This document shows positions 1-5,039 of a DNA stretch of 7,176 nucleotides, in pieces. Every line of letters starts with the position of its first letter. Within the stretch, counting starts at the first letter, position 1. Source of the stretch: Pseudomonadales bacterium (GTDB lineage Bacteria > Pseudomonadota > Gammaproteobacteria > Pseudomonadales > Moraxellaceae); the NCBI GenBank assembly GCA_013043915.1, contig JABEVH010000189.1, positions 1 to 7,176 of the forward strand. The letters run 5' to 3'. A model generated the notes under the pieces. The model did no database searches. It was given only the letters and a program-made list of their open reading frames with translations, and had not been told where the DNA came from. Position numbers and translations under genes: made by a program.

Positions 1-7
1 ATAAAAA

Positions 8-45
8 GGAGTTCTGGCCCAGAGGGTCCAGAACCCCCATGGGTT
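8..45 (-). promoter_or_regulatory. Leader L1: relay leader of the next gene, beyond the window edge
   Basis: In gene sense this follows the stop codon of the 219-aa gene by a few bases and reads AACCC, AT, then a G-run. The arm GGGGTTCTGG (plus-strand 28-37) pairs with CCAGAACTCC (plus-strand 8-17) over 10 positions, the third being a G-U wobble. The CTCC at its 3' end is the predicted anti-Shine-Dalgarno. The matching AGGAG and start codon would lie just past the window edge, so the switch half is predicted, not seen. The design equals that of leaders L2 to L9, which all precede genes. Its presence therefore implies another gene of the same operon to the left of position 1. A plain intergenic hairpin is the alternative, but there is no clean terminator U-tract directly after the stem. 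Confidence 0.6.
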
Positions 46-52
46 AAGTAAA

Positions 53-712
53 TTAAGCTGACAACATTTGGACTAGATTGTTCGCAACTTCTTTGCGGAC
101 AACTTCATCGTAAATACCAGCAAGAAGGCTGCTAACTTGTTTGCAAATTAGCTCTGCAGCTTTATTTGTGTTGCCTGATTCAATAGCTGCTTCTAGTTTT
201 TCACCCAACTCTACGATTCCTGTGGAAGATCCTCTCACAGTGACATGAGACCCAGTAAACTCACCGTGACCTCCAAAATTATCCAATCTTGGCTTATCAC
301 AATGCCAGCATCCTTCATATTTAAATGCCTTCAGTCCATGGCCGTCATCAAATGCCTTGGCTATTGTGAATAATGCATCCAGCGATGCGTCATCCTCAAA
401 AGTGGAGTTTTCCATAAGATTGGCAAGGTCATTGTTCTGGTTGGCACTAAAGTGAGATGCCAGAACGCTAAGTACCTCTTCAATCATATTTGATTCGTCT
501 ATTTTTAATCCAAGCTCCTTAGCTAAGGATTCAAGGTTTTCACAAACAGAATACCAAGAGCAATTGCTACTCTCGGAAATATTGGCAATGTAGGCTTGTC
601 CCTTTCCAGGGAAGCTCCCATCAAGATTGTATCCGTTGAACAACGCCTTGATTACTGGAGTTACTTGGTCAAGGATCAGAACACCAGTCATGTCGTAGTA
701 GTTAATTGCCAT
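53..712 (-). CDS. Hypothetical protein, 219 aa, with a CWHC motif
   Basis: I do not recognise a functional family. The ATG at 712 is preceded by AGGAGC at 7-base spacing, which fixes the start. The N-terminal half is mixed, and residues about 60-105 look helical and acidic. The most distinctive part, about residues 130-160, holds CWHC followed by a Gly/His-rich stretch (FGGHGEFTGSH) of the kind usually conserved for a binding or structural reason. With only one CxxC pair, a complete zinc finger is not shown. The last 55 residues look helical. No signal peptide or membrane segment is seen, so it is probably cytosolic. It follows module A and leader L2, and leader L1 starts about 8 bases after its stop, so it sits inside a multigene unit. 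It is a real gene by start signal, length and context; its role is unknown. Confidence 0.85.
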   Translation of the reverse strand: MAINYYDMTGVLILDQVTPVIKALFNGYNLDGSFPGKGQAYIANISESSNCSWYSVCENLESLAKELGLKIDESNMIEEVLSVLASHFSANQNNDLANLMENSTFEDDASLDALFTIAKAFDDGHGLKAFKYEGCWHCDKPRLDNFGGHGEFTGSHVTVRGSSTGIVELGEKLEAAIESGNTNKAAELICKQVSSLLAGIYDEVVRKEVANNLVQMLSA

Positions 713-718
713 TTTATT

Positions 719-780
719 GCTCCTAGATGTTATCTGGAGCCATGACTTCTCCGGAAGGGAGACATGGCCCCCTTGGGGTT
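719..780 (-). promoter_or_regulatory. Leader L2: Shine-Dalgarno relay leader of the 219-aa gene
   Basis: In gene sense: AACCCC-AA-GGGGGCCATG, an inner hairpin (TCTCC/GGAGA), CATGGCTCC, then AGATAACATCT and AGGAGC before the ATG at 712. Helix P1 pairs GGGGCCATG (763-771) with CATGGCTCC (736-744), 9 bp with one G-U. Helix P2 pairs GCTCCAGAT with ATCTAGGAGC, 9 bp with a single bulged A, and buries the ribosome binding site. P1 and P2 share the CTCC and cannot coexist. The upstream CCCC (775-778) can also pair with the G-run. This is one of the two clearest copies. Regulation of translation initiation is inferred from these competing helices. Confidence 0.75.
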
Positions 781-785
781 ATTGT

Positions 786-985
786 GCCGAACAGAAGACT
801 GTCGGCTGTTGGGAGACAGGCACGATGTACCTGTAGGTTTGTGCTGATTATTTAGAAAGGTCAGCTACCTTTATCAACACCCGGCCATTAGTGCCAGATG
901 TATGAATCTTTGCTTTCCGGAGCAGTCTTTTGCACACATCAAACAATAATGCAAAACCACTTTGGAAAGCCCTACCTTAGGGTAG
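786..985 (-). ncRNA. Structured intergenic module A (pseudoknot, stem-loops)
   Basis: This fills the gap between the methyltransferase gene and the 219-aa gene; no supportable ORF lies in it. Read 5' to 3' on the minus strand it contains, in order: a small hairpin (CTACC/GGTAG, 972-985) followed by GGGCTTTCC; a long two-part inverted repeat (GCTTTCC/GGAAAGC at 964-970 and 912-918, with TTTTGCA/TGCAAAA inside at 950-956 and 928-934); an H-type pseudoknot at 843-872; hairpin HP1 (816-834, ACAGGTAC/GTGCCTGT with one G-U, 3-nt loop); and hairpin HP2 (786-806, GCCGACAG/CTGTTCGGC with a bulged T). Pseudoknot: stem 1 AAAGGT/ACCTTT, one A linker, stem 2 GCTG/CAGC, loop CTAAATAAT. The same order recurs in modules B and C. 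The function is unknown; an RNA or single-stranded DNA role is inferred. Confidence 0.7.
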
Positions 986-1022
986 AGCTATTTGTTGTGA
1001 ATATGTAAGCTAGAAACCCAGG

Positions 1023-1922
1023 TCACGCAGCCAACGACCATACTCCGCGCTCTACAAGCGAGAACATATCACGGCCCTGATTGAGTACCTGACGAACCTT
1101 CGCTTGCCAGTTTGGGTTAGAAGCCAAACGATCAGGCGCATTTTCAGCAACCTTATCGTAGATGGTCTTTAGCTCGGCTTTGCCACCAAGATTAACCATG
1201 ACTTGCTTGACAATGTTTCGCCAAGTGCCAGTCAACCGACGCTGTTGCTGCTGAGCCAAATCAGCCAAATCTTGCAGGTAGCACATAATCACTTTTGGTT
1301 TACACCAAAGCAGTATGTATTCGTGCATGATCAATGGCAGCTTCATGGATGCGTAGGTTTTTGAATCAGACATGGTGTTATGCTGGGTTTTGATTAGAAC
1401 CGCAGCAAGTTCATTGCCAGGCATTCTGGCAATACATTCAGCTTGGTAGCTTGTGTATTTTCCTTGCCTGCGCCAATCACCAATGATGGTGCCATAATAC
1501 CCTCCACCCAAAGTAGCTTCTCGTTGGTTTAGCAAAGCGAGCTGCAGCTTTTCATGGAAGTCATCATCATCCTTACAACGACTTAAATCATCAGAGTGTG
1601 GATCTCCCCAAACATTACCTGAATAGACAATCATGCCGCCGTATGGAGGATGACTGACAACCAGGTCTGCAGGCTTGCCCACGCGCTCAAGAATGCTATC
1701 GCGTAGAATGTTGAACCCAGCATGAAGATCAAGCCCATAAGCATCAATCCCCATTTCTTTGGCCACATCGATACTTGTTCCTGACCCCATCATAGGATCC
1801 ACAATCTCCGAAGGAGGTAACTGTTCAAACAGGTTTTTGTAAACATGTCCTGAGCAGTTGCCTCGCCATGAATTTTTACCCCATTTTCCCCTGTCCGGAA
1901 AAGAAAGCACTGATGATCTCAT
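1023..1922 (-). CDS. DNA methyltransferase (N6-adenine or N4-cytosine type) with C-terminal winged helix
   Basis: Predicted AdoMet-dependent amino-methyltransferase of 299 aa acting on DNA. Visible parts: an N-terminal FPDRG..W..NSWRGNCSG block (8-25), typical of this group; motif I DPMMGSGTS (42-50) for AdoMet binding; an acidic DLH after strand 2 (65-67); the catalytic motif IV as SHPPY (90-94), a variant of DPPY; and an HEYILLWCKP segment (200-209) common in related enzymes. Motif I precedes motif IV closely, so the order is gamma-like. Residues about 234-297 (LGGKAELKTIYDKV ... NPNWQAKVRQVL ... GVWSL) resemble the winged-helix domain often attached to restriction-modification proteins, here probably adding DNA contact. 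The ATG overlaps the stop of the 85-aa gene (ATGA), with AAGGGAGA upstream, so translation is coupled. No restriction endonuclease is seen, so it is an orphan enzyme here. Target base and site cannot be read from sequence. Confidence 0.88.
   Translation of the reverse strand: MRSSVLSFPDRGKWGKNSWRGNCSGHVYKNLFEQLPPSEIVDPMMGSGTSIDVAKEMGIDAYGLDLHAGFNILRDSILERVGKPADLVVSHPPYGGMIVYSGNVWGDPHSDDLSRCKDDDDFHEKLQLALLNQREATLGGGYYGTIIGDWRRQGKYTSYQAECIARMPGNELAAVLIKTQHNTMSDSKTYASMKLPLIMHEYILLWCKPKVIMCYLQDLADLAQQQQRRLTGTWRNIVKQVMVNLGGKAELKTIYDKVAENAPDRLASNPNWQAKVRQVLNQGRDMFSLVERGVWSLAA
1919..1922 (-). other. ATGA stop-start overlap coupling the 85-aa gene to the methyltransferase
   Basis: The TGA of the upstream frame and the ATG of the methyltransferase share two bases. 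AAGGGAGA lies inside the upstream gene end as ribosome binding site. This explains why the methyltransferase has no relay leader and makes its translation dependent on the leader L3 of the upstream gene. Confidence 0.85.
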
Positions 1923-2176
1923 GCTTTGTCTCCCTTTTCTAACTTAGCTAGGTCACGATCTAAACGACCAAGATCACCATGATTAATAAATTGCAAAGCA
2001 ATTTCCAGCATATTGCGATCAAGACCCAACGTGGCAACTGGTTCATGTTGGCTGATCAAGTAGTTCATATTTCGATGCATTATTGCAAGTTCAAGTCGTG
2101 CAGCTGTATTTTCATGCTCAGCTGTCCAACGACGTACTTTCTCATCAGCATCAAATAACTTAGAAAGATTGGTCAT
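1919..2176 (-). CDS. Small hypothetical protein, 85 aa, upstream partner of the methyltransferase
   Basis: I do not recognise a family. I place the start at the ATG at 2176 (MTNLSKLF) because AGGAGC lies 8-9 bases upstream; a longer reading to 2206 would run through the ribosome binding site. The protein looks almost wholly helical and charged, without Cys clusters, signal peptide or membrane segment (LARL..AIMHRNMNYLIS in the middle, a KLEKGDKA tail). It could be a small helical-bundle adaptor. Its stop codon TGA overlaps the methyltransferase ATG by 4 bases, so the two are translated together, and a role linked to the methyltransferase is a reasonable but unproved inference. It has its own leader (L3), so L3 would in effect govern both genes. 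Confidence 0.8.
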   Translation of the reverse strand: MTNLSKLFDADEKVRRWTAEHENTAARLELAIMHRNMNYLISQHEPVATLGLDRNMLEIALQFINHGDLGRLDRDLAKLEKGDKA

Positions 2177-2184
2177 GATTATGC

Positions 2185-2240
2185 GCTCCTCGTTTAAAAG
2201 AGGCACTATTCCCTTTCGGGGTTAGCGCCCCGTTAGGGTT
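2185..2240 (-). promoter_or_regulatory. Leader L3: relay leader of the 85-aa gene and methyltransferase pair
   Basis: It begins about 14 bases after the stop of the 240-aa gene. In gene sense: AACCC-TAAC-GGGGCGCTA, an inner CCC/GGG hairpin with a GAAA loop, TAGTGCCTC, then TTTTAAAC and GAGGAGC before the ATG at 2176. P1 pairs GGGGCGCTA (2223-2231) with TAGTGCCTC (2200-2208) over 9 positions including two G-U pairs. P2 pairs CCTC with GAGG inside the ribosome binding site. An extra competitor exists: CGGGG can pair with the CCCCG directly downstream. The GAAA-type tetraloop capping the inner helix fits RNA rather than DNA. Confidence 0.65.
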
Positions 2241-2253
2241 TTGAAATGATTTA

Positions 2254-2976
2254 CTACATTGGCTTGTACTGATACTTGTCAGCTAACTCTTTGGCATAAG
2301 ATCTAGCTAAATTGTGTGTTGCAAAATCACCAACGCACTCAATGCCACCTGCTTTTGCGTGGACATAGACTGAAAAAAATTGAGGATTGTCTTCGTCCAC
2401 TTCACAGCATGTTCCACGCGAGTCGCCTGGTAGATACAGATTACGCACCCCATGGATTTCAAGGGCATCGTATTCATCTTGACGGTTGCCGATGATTGCC
2501 TCGGCATATCGATCATCTAGAACTAATGCTTTTTCATCATCGGTAAGATGATTACGGCCTAGTTCAATCATTGTCAGGAACCAGTTTTCGGCTCGCATTG
2601 ATGGTTGGTGCATTGCTCTTGTCTCATTAAGATTTTTGTAACACATGGAAAAACCATGCCGCGTAAATGCCTCGTACATGCGCTTGGCATTGACATAGTC
2701 ATTCATGTCTTCAGCAAACTGAATGCTTGGAACTGGCAGATGCTCGCTCAGATGCCCTTCAACGACACTTTCAACACGCTCTCTGTCTTTCTGATAAAGC
2801 CAAATAGCTTTGTAGACAGTATTGTCATCTATCAACAAACGATACTTGTCTCCATCAAATGAGTAAAGCATCATATTCAATGGCTGTGGCACGCCTGGGC
2901 CATCCATACATACTTCTCGCCCAAATATCCTGGATGCCGCTTTGTTGATATTTATTTCTTCGAGAGTGTAACTCAT
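2254..2976 (-). CDS. Hypothetical protein, 240 aa
   Basis: No family recognised. The ATG at 2976 follows AGGAG by 7 bases. The product is soluble and acidic, without signal peptide or membrane helices. Residues about 1-75 look mixed alpha/beta (..MMLYSFDGDKYRLLIDD..). Residues 80-170 are mainly helical. The last 40 residues (FFSVYVHAKAGGIECVGDFATHNLARSYAKEL) read as a beta-beta-alpha unit, a pattern I associate with small plasmid and phage accessory domains, though I cannot name it. A CC pair near residue 190 is not enough for a metal site. It has its own leader L4, and L3 follows its stop after about 14 bases, so it belongs to the same transcription unit as its neighbours. Confidence 0.85.
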   Translation of the reverse strand: MSYTLEEININKAASRIFGREVCMDGPGVPQPLNMMLYSFDGDKYRLLIDDNTVYKAIWLYQKDRERVESVVEGHLSEHLPVPSIQFAEDMNDYVNAKRMYEAFTRHGFSMCYKNLNETRAMHQPSMRAENWFLTMIELGRNHLTDDEKALVLDDRYAEAIIGNRQDEYDALEIHGVRNLYLPGDSRGTCCEVDEDNPQFFSVYVHAKAGGIECVGDFATHNLARSYAKELADKYQYKPM

Positions 2977-2983
2977 TTTGAAT

Positions 2984-3037
2984 CTCCTAAATTTTAGGAG
3001 CCATTCCCCAAAGATGGAGTTATGGCCCCAATGGGTT
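2984..3037 (-). promoter_or_regulatory. Leader L4: relay leader of the 240-aa gene
   Basis: In gene sense: AACCC-ATT-GGGGCCAT, a C-rich/G-rich inner segment (CTCC/GGGG possible), ATGGCTCC, then CTCCTAAAATTTAGGAG and 7 bases to the ATG at 2976. P1 pairs GGGGCCAT (3022-3029) with ATGGCTCC (2997-3004), 8 bp with one G-U at the third G. P2 is a near-perfect hairpin, CTCCTAA/TTAGGAG around a 3-base loop, and fully buries the Shine-Dalgarno. P1 and P2 share the CTCC. It starts about 40 bases after the stop of the 137-aa gene. Confidence 0.75.
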
Positions 3038-3076
3038 GTTTAAAAACGAAAAGGAAGATGCATCATGGCAAAGTAT

Positions 3077-3490
3077 TTAGTGACCAACGTACCCAATCAT
3101 GTGTTTATTCATTAACACCTGATAGAAATACATGTCATCAGCAATACCTCTTACACACTTGACATGAAATTCTTCCCATTCTGAATCTCTTTCATCATCA
3201 GACAATAGTTTCCATTCATCCTCAGTGCCATAACTAAACTGCTGGCATGCATCATCCTGCATTTCAATGGATTCTCGTATCCCATACTTGTACGCTTCTG
3301 TAAGCATGGGCGAAGATTCGAGGACTTTGCCTACGGCATCTGACTTGTGATATGTAAATCCCAATATGTAGGCTTGTTCCATTAATTCATCTTCATCCTT
3401 ATCAACATTCAGCCCATATTTTTTAAACAGTTGGTTCAACATAAAGTTAAACTTTAAGTCTACGGCCTGATTGAATTGATGTATGTTCAT
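3077..3490 (-). CDS. Hypothetical protein, 137 aa, acidic
   Basis: No family recognised. An open frame extends upstream to 3544, but those 18 codons lie over the leader and its ribosome binding site. The ATG at 3490 (MNIHQFNQ) has AGGAG 7 bases ahead, and the other starts in the window share this layout, so I use it. The protein looks mostly helical, with a basic-hydrophobic N-terminus (LKFNFMLNQLFKKYGL) and a very acidic middle and C-terminal part (DEDELMEQ; DEWKLLSDDERDSEWEEF). No Cys motif, signal peptide or membrane helix is seen. A small acidic protein of this kind could be a DNA mimic or an adaptor, but nothing here proves that. It follows module B and leader L5. Confidence 0.82.
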   Translation of the reverse strand: MNIHQFNQAVDLKFNFMLNQLFKKYGLNVDKDEDELMEQAYILGFTYHKSDAVGKVLESSPMLTEAYKYGIRESIEMQDDACQQFSYGTEDEWKLLSDDERDSEWEEFHVKCVRGIADDMYFYQVLMNKHMIGYVGH

Positions 3491-3496
3491 CTTGCT

Positions 3497-3559
3497 TCTC
3501 CTGAATTTAGGAGACGTGATCACCCGTCGAGGGGATTTTAGCACGTCCCCAAGTGGGTT
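3497..3559 (-). promoter_or_regulatory. Leader L5: relay leader of the 137-aa gene
   Basis: In gene sense: AACCC-ACTT-GGGGACGTG, an inner CCC/GGG hairpin, CACGTCTCC, then TAAATTC and AGGAGA before the ATG at 3490. P1 pairs GGGGACGTG (3542-3550) with CACGTCTCC (3510-3518), 9 bp with one G-U. P2 pairs TCTCCT (3509-3514) with AGGAGA (3497-3502) around a 6-base loop, hiding the ribosome binding site. The 5' CCC (3555-3557) can pair with the G-run around a 4-base loop. All three helices of the proposed relay are easy to see here, and they are mutually exclusive in the order C-run, G-run, anti-SD, SD. Confidence 0.78.
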
Positions 3560-3564
3560 TAATG

Positions 3565-3748
3565 CTTGCAGGAAAACCCTGCAAGTTAGTTAGAGACAGG
3601 CCGCAAGACCCGTCATTGATGCTGGTTATTTAAAGTTCTCAGCTGGAACTATCTACCACGGCTCTTAGAGTCATGGTCGAATGCATGGCTTTTTTCAGCA
3701 CGCTATGTCATAGAACAACGTACTGAAAAAAGCCACGCCAGAGGCGTG
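3565..3748 (-). ncRNA. Structured intergenic module B (terminator, long stem, pseudoknot, hairpins)
   Basis: This lies between the ribbon-helix-helix gene and leader L5. Order on the minus strand: terminator hairpin (3734-3748); a 16-bp stem (GGCTTTTTTCAGTACG at 3719-3734 with CGTGCTGAAAAAAGCC at 3687-3702, one G-U) enclosing a 16-base loop with a small CTAT/ATAG helix; pseudoknot 3621-3650; HP1 (3595-3614, GACGGG/CCTGTC with one G-U); HP2 (3565-3585, CTTGCAGG/CCTGCAAG, perfect 8 bp). Pseudoknot: stem 1 AGTTC/GAACT (plus one C-A mismatch at the junction), A linker, stem 2 GCTG/CAGC, loop TTAAATAAC. The sequence differs from modules A and C except at the fixed pseudoknot bases, yet the order of structures is the same. 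Confidence 0.72.
3726..3748 (-). terminator. Rho-independent terminator after the ribbon-helix-helix gene
   Basis: On the minus strand, 11 bases after the stop at 3760, the hairpin CACGCC-TCT-GGCGTG (6 bp, 3-base loop) is followed by GC and six T residues. This is the best intrinsic terminator in the window. Its U-tract is also the 5' arm of the 16-bp stem of module B, so if the polymerase passes, the U-tract is drawn into the next helix. It may end the transcription unit at this gene or reduce the downstream level. Confidence 0.7.
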
Positions 3749-3759
3749 ACTAATGTTCG

Positions 3760-4104
3760 TTAATCTGAAATCACCCCTGTCAAACGCAGTGCTTCGACTA
3801 AAGCACAGTCACGTTCAACCTTGGATGCATTTGGGCGAACGGTATAGGTGATTGGTATATTCAAATACACCGTGCTTGTTTCTTTCTCGGTTGTAGCTTC
3901 AATCAACAATCCATTTTCTGCTGTTGCCATCACCGTCGGCAATAAGGAAGGATGCTGCGTGTCATGCGTAATCCCTCTCCTGCAGCACTGAATGAACGCC
4001 TCATTCATAGAAAGTTGATGCCTCTTGGCAAAATCAACAATCATGCTGTGTAAATCTGCGGACAGACGAACCTGCGTCCTAACAAAATTTATTTGCTTAA
4101 CCAT
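3760..4104 (-). CDS. Ribbon-helix-helix (Arc/MetJ-like) DNA-binding protein, 114 aa
   Basis: Predicted small transcriptional regulator. Residues about 6-46 (VRTQVRLSADLHSMIVDFAKRHQLSMNEAFIQCCRRGI) fit the ribbon-helix-helix pattern: a short beta strand with alternating polar residues for major-groove contact, helix A, a turn with LSMNEA, then helix B. The C-terminal part (about 75-114, TVYLNIPITYTV ... ALVEALRLTGVISD) looks like a beta pair plus helix and is not typical of bare Arc repressors; it may bind a partner or ligand. The start at 4104 (MVKQINF) is preferred over 4134 because GGGGAAGAG lies just before it and because the codon overlaps the stop of the 48-aa gene by 8 bases, implying coupling. 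It has no relay leader. As an RHH protein it may autoregulate or control this gene set; no operator is shown. An antitoxin role is possible but I see no recognisable toxin beside it. Confidence 0.8.
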   Translation of the reverse strand: MVKQINFVRTQVRLSADLHSMIVDFAKRHQLSMNEAFIQCCRRGITHDTQHPSLLPTVMATAENGLLIEATTEKETSTVYLNIPITYTVRPNASKVERDCALVEALRLTGVISD

Positions 4105-4243
4105 TGATCTCTTCCCCTCGTCTTGACTTACCAATGACCATATTCCTGACTTCCTTATATAGTTCAGTCAGGTCACTGGCATCAATTTCAAGATCAGCAT
4201 AGGCCGCTGTGTTCGTGGCCAGGGTTACATTGTATTTCATCAT
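4097..4243 (-). CDS. Small protein, 48 aa, overlapping the ribbon-helix-helix gene
   Basis: The frame starts at ATGATG (4243 or 4240) with AGGAG 6 bases before the first ATG, and runs MMKYNVTLATNTAAYADL ... DLTELYKEVRNMVIG, ending TAA at 4097. It overlaps the start of the downstream regulator gene by 8 bases (ATGGTTAA). It is supported by a proper ribosome binding site, by leader L6 in front of it, and by the overlap, which explains why the downstream gene lacks a leader. The product looks like a beta strand (KYNVTLAT) followed by an amphipathic helix and a basic tail (GKSRRGEE). I recognise no family. It may be a partner of the RHH protein or simply a coupling ORF. Confidence 0.7.
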   Translation of the reverse strand: MMKYNVTLATNTAAYADLEIDASDLTELYKEVRNMVIGKSRRGEEING

Positions 4244-4247
4244 TTAG

Positions 4248-4298
4248 CTCCTGTTGGCAGGGGCCGCTCCCACATGGGGAGCCAGACCCCCATTGGTT
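4248..4298 (-). promoter_or_regulatory. Leader L6: relay leader of the 48-aa and RHH gene pair
   Basis: In gene sense: AACC-AAT-GGGGGTC, a strong inner hairpin (GCTCCC/GGGAGC), GGCCCCT, then GCCAA and CAGGAGC before ATGATG. P1 pairs GGGGGTC (4285-4291) with GGCCCCT (4259-4265), 7 positions with two G-U. P2 pairs CCTG with CAGG, covering part of the ribosome binding site. It is a weaker copy than L2, L4 and L5: the anti-SD reads CCCCTG instead of CTCC, but the pairing partner changes with it, which keeps the design. Confidence 0.55.
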
Positions 4299-4310
4299 TG
4301 ATTTTTCCCG

Positions 4311-4505
4311 TTAGCAGATGACATTCGTGCCATTCGCATGGAAAGGTATGGCACGCATTTTGATTTCACTGATGACCTGGTGATCACTTTTGTAGTCAAG
4401 AGGGTTATCTAACATGGCCGCCTGTTCTTGGAAGAACCCACGGTAATACTGAATAGCACGGGTCTTGGCTGACTCTGACAACTCATCGATGGTGAAATAG
4501 CACAT
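4311..4505 (-). CDS. Small hypothetical protein, 64 aa
   Basis: The ATG at 4505 follows AAGGAG at normal spacing. The N-terminus (MCYFTIDELSESAKTRAIQYYRGFF) resembles an N-terminal helix pattern (x-DELSEEAK-x-A-I) that I have seen in many small phage and plasmid proteins of unknown role; this is pattern memory, not a domain assignment. The rest is short, with a HQVISEIKMRAIPF stretch and no Cys cluster or membrane helix. It is cytosolic as far as the sequence tells. It carries leader L7, and leader L6 begins about 12 bases after its stop, so it is one cistron of a tightly spaced series. Function unknown. Confidence 0.75.
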   Translation of the reverse strand: MCYFTIDELSESAKTRAIQYYRGFFQEQAAMLDNPLDYKSDHQVISEIKMRAIPFHANGTNVIC

Positions 4506-4513
4506 AGTTTTGA

Positions 4514-4564
4514 CTCCTTGAGTGATCTGAGGAGCCCCCCGAGCGGGTAGGCCCCGCAGGGGTA
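4514..4564 (-). promoter_or_regulatory. Leader L7: relay leader of the 64-aa gene
   Basis: In gene sense: ACCCC-TGC-GGGGCC, inner CCCG/CGGG, GGCTCC, then TCAGATCACTCA and AGGAG before the ATG at 4505. P1 pairs GGGGCC (4550-4555) with GGCTCC (4531-4536), 6 bp with one G-U. P2 pairs CTCCT with AGGAG across an 11-base loop. The first hairpin (CCCC/GGGG around TGC) is the strongest C-run/G-run pairing in the set. About 80 bases between this leader and the upstream stop hold one further small hairpin (TGGCC/GGCCA, 4567-4583) and nothing else I can name. Confidence 0.65.
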
Positions 4565-4647
4565 AGTGGCCGGAAATTGGCCAAACAGAGTTGAAAATTC
4601 GACACCAGAACTATCAACAACACTTCGGTTTAGCGACACGCACCTCC

Positions 4648-4971
4648 CTATGCAGCTACGATTTGAATGCCGAATTTCTTCAGCATCAAATCAACAACTT
4701 GACATTGCTCACCATACCCAACATCTTCCCCAAAGGGATCAAGGGTGTAGCTATACCATGTCCTTATTTTACCGTTCTGCTCAACATTGCTGCGACTTGC
4801 CACAACACAGCGAGATGTGATGGTCAGGGTCTCTGACTTTCCGGAACGGGTCCAGACGAGATCGATTGAGGTCTTTTTGACCTTTTCGATGTAGCCAAAG
4901 AATCCGCCAGGGTTGGCGTTATACGTTGCAGCATTGACAGCAATACCATAGATGATCTGCTCGGCTTTCAT
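4648..4971 (-). CDS. Hypothetical protein, 107 aa
   Basis: No family recognised. The ATG at 4971 has AAGGAG 6-7 bases upstream. The protein looks beta-rich, with alternating hydrophobic strands (GFFGYIEKVKKTSIDLVWTR; SETLTITSRCVVASR; IRTWYSYTLDPFGEDVGYG) and a C-terminal helix (QVVDLMLKKFGIQIV), compatible with a small barrel or OB-like fold, but no diagnostic motif is visible. There is no signal peptide or membrane segment. Module C and leader L8 stand in front of it. Confidence 0.8.
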   Translation of the reverse strand: MKAEQIIYGIAVNAATYNANPGGFFGYIEKVKKTSIDLVWTRSGKSETLTITSRCVVASRSNVEQNGKIRTWYSYTLDPFGEDVGYGEQCQVVDLMLKKFGIQIVAA

Positions 4972-4975
4972 GTTA

Positions 4976-5037
4976 TCTCCTTAATAAATCAGGAGACGCG
5001 ACTACCCCGGGCTGGGGGTCTACGCCCCCATGGGGTT
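4976..5037 (-). promoter_or_regulatory. Leader L8: relay leader of the 107-aa gene
   Basis: In gene sense: AACCCC-AT-GGGGGCG, an inner hairpin (ACCCC/GGGGT), CGTCTCC, then TGATTTATTA and AGGAGA before the ATG at 4971. P1 pairs GGGGGCG (5023-5029) with CGTCTCC (4992-4998), 7 positions with two G-U. P2 pairs TCTCCT (4991-4996) with AGGAGA (4976-4981) across a 9-base loop. The CCCC (5032-5035) can also take the G-run. Confidence 0.7.
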
Positions 5038-5039
5038 AA

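Noticed and set aside
719..780. Known metabolite riboswitch class
   Set aside because: No known aptamer core is recognisable and the copies precede unrelated genes; the conserved part is the switch itself.
972..985. Rho-independent terminator in module A (and the like hairpin at 5215-5230 in module C)
   Set aside because: The hairpins are followed by GGCTTTCC, not a U-tract, so I keep them as parts of the modules and call a terminator only in module B.
786..985. Sigma-70 promoter in the module gaps, with TAAATAAT in the pseudoknot loop as a -10 box
   Set aside because: No -35 box at proper distance is shared by the three copies; the conserved AAATAA is better explained as the pseudoknot loop.
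2307..2862. Minus-strand 69-codon and plus-strand 85-codon frames inside the 240-aa gene
   Set aside because: Both are shadows in other frames; the 240-aa gene has the leader, the AGGAG and the longer frame.
3760..4243. Toxin-antitoxin pair (48-aa toxin with RHH antitoxin)
   Set aside because: The gene layout fits, but neither the 48-aa protein nor any neighbour shows a known toxin motif, so I call only the RHH protein.
4409..4639. 76-codon minus-strand frame from a GTG at 4639
   Set aside because: It runs over leader L7 and out of frame through the 64-aa gene, has no proper ribosome binding site, and its composition is unlike the neighbours.
4566..4836. Two plus-strand frames of about 80 codons opposite the 107-aa gene
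   Set aside because: They are antisense to a gene with a good start signal, and they cross its end and the intergenic hairpin. No ribosome binding site supports them.
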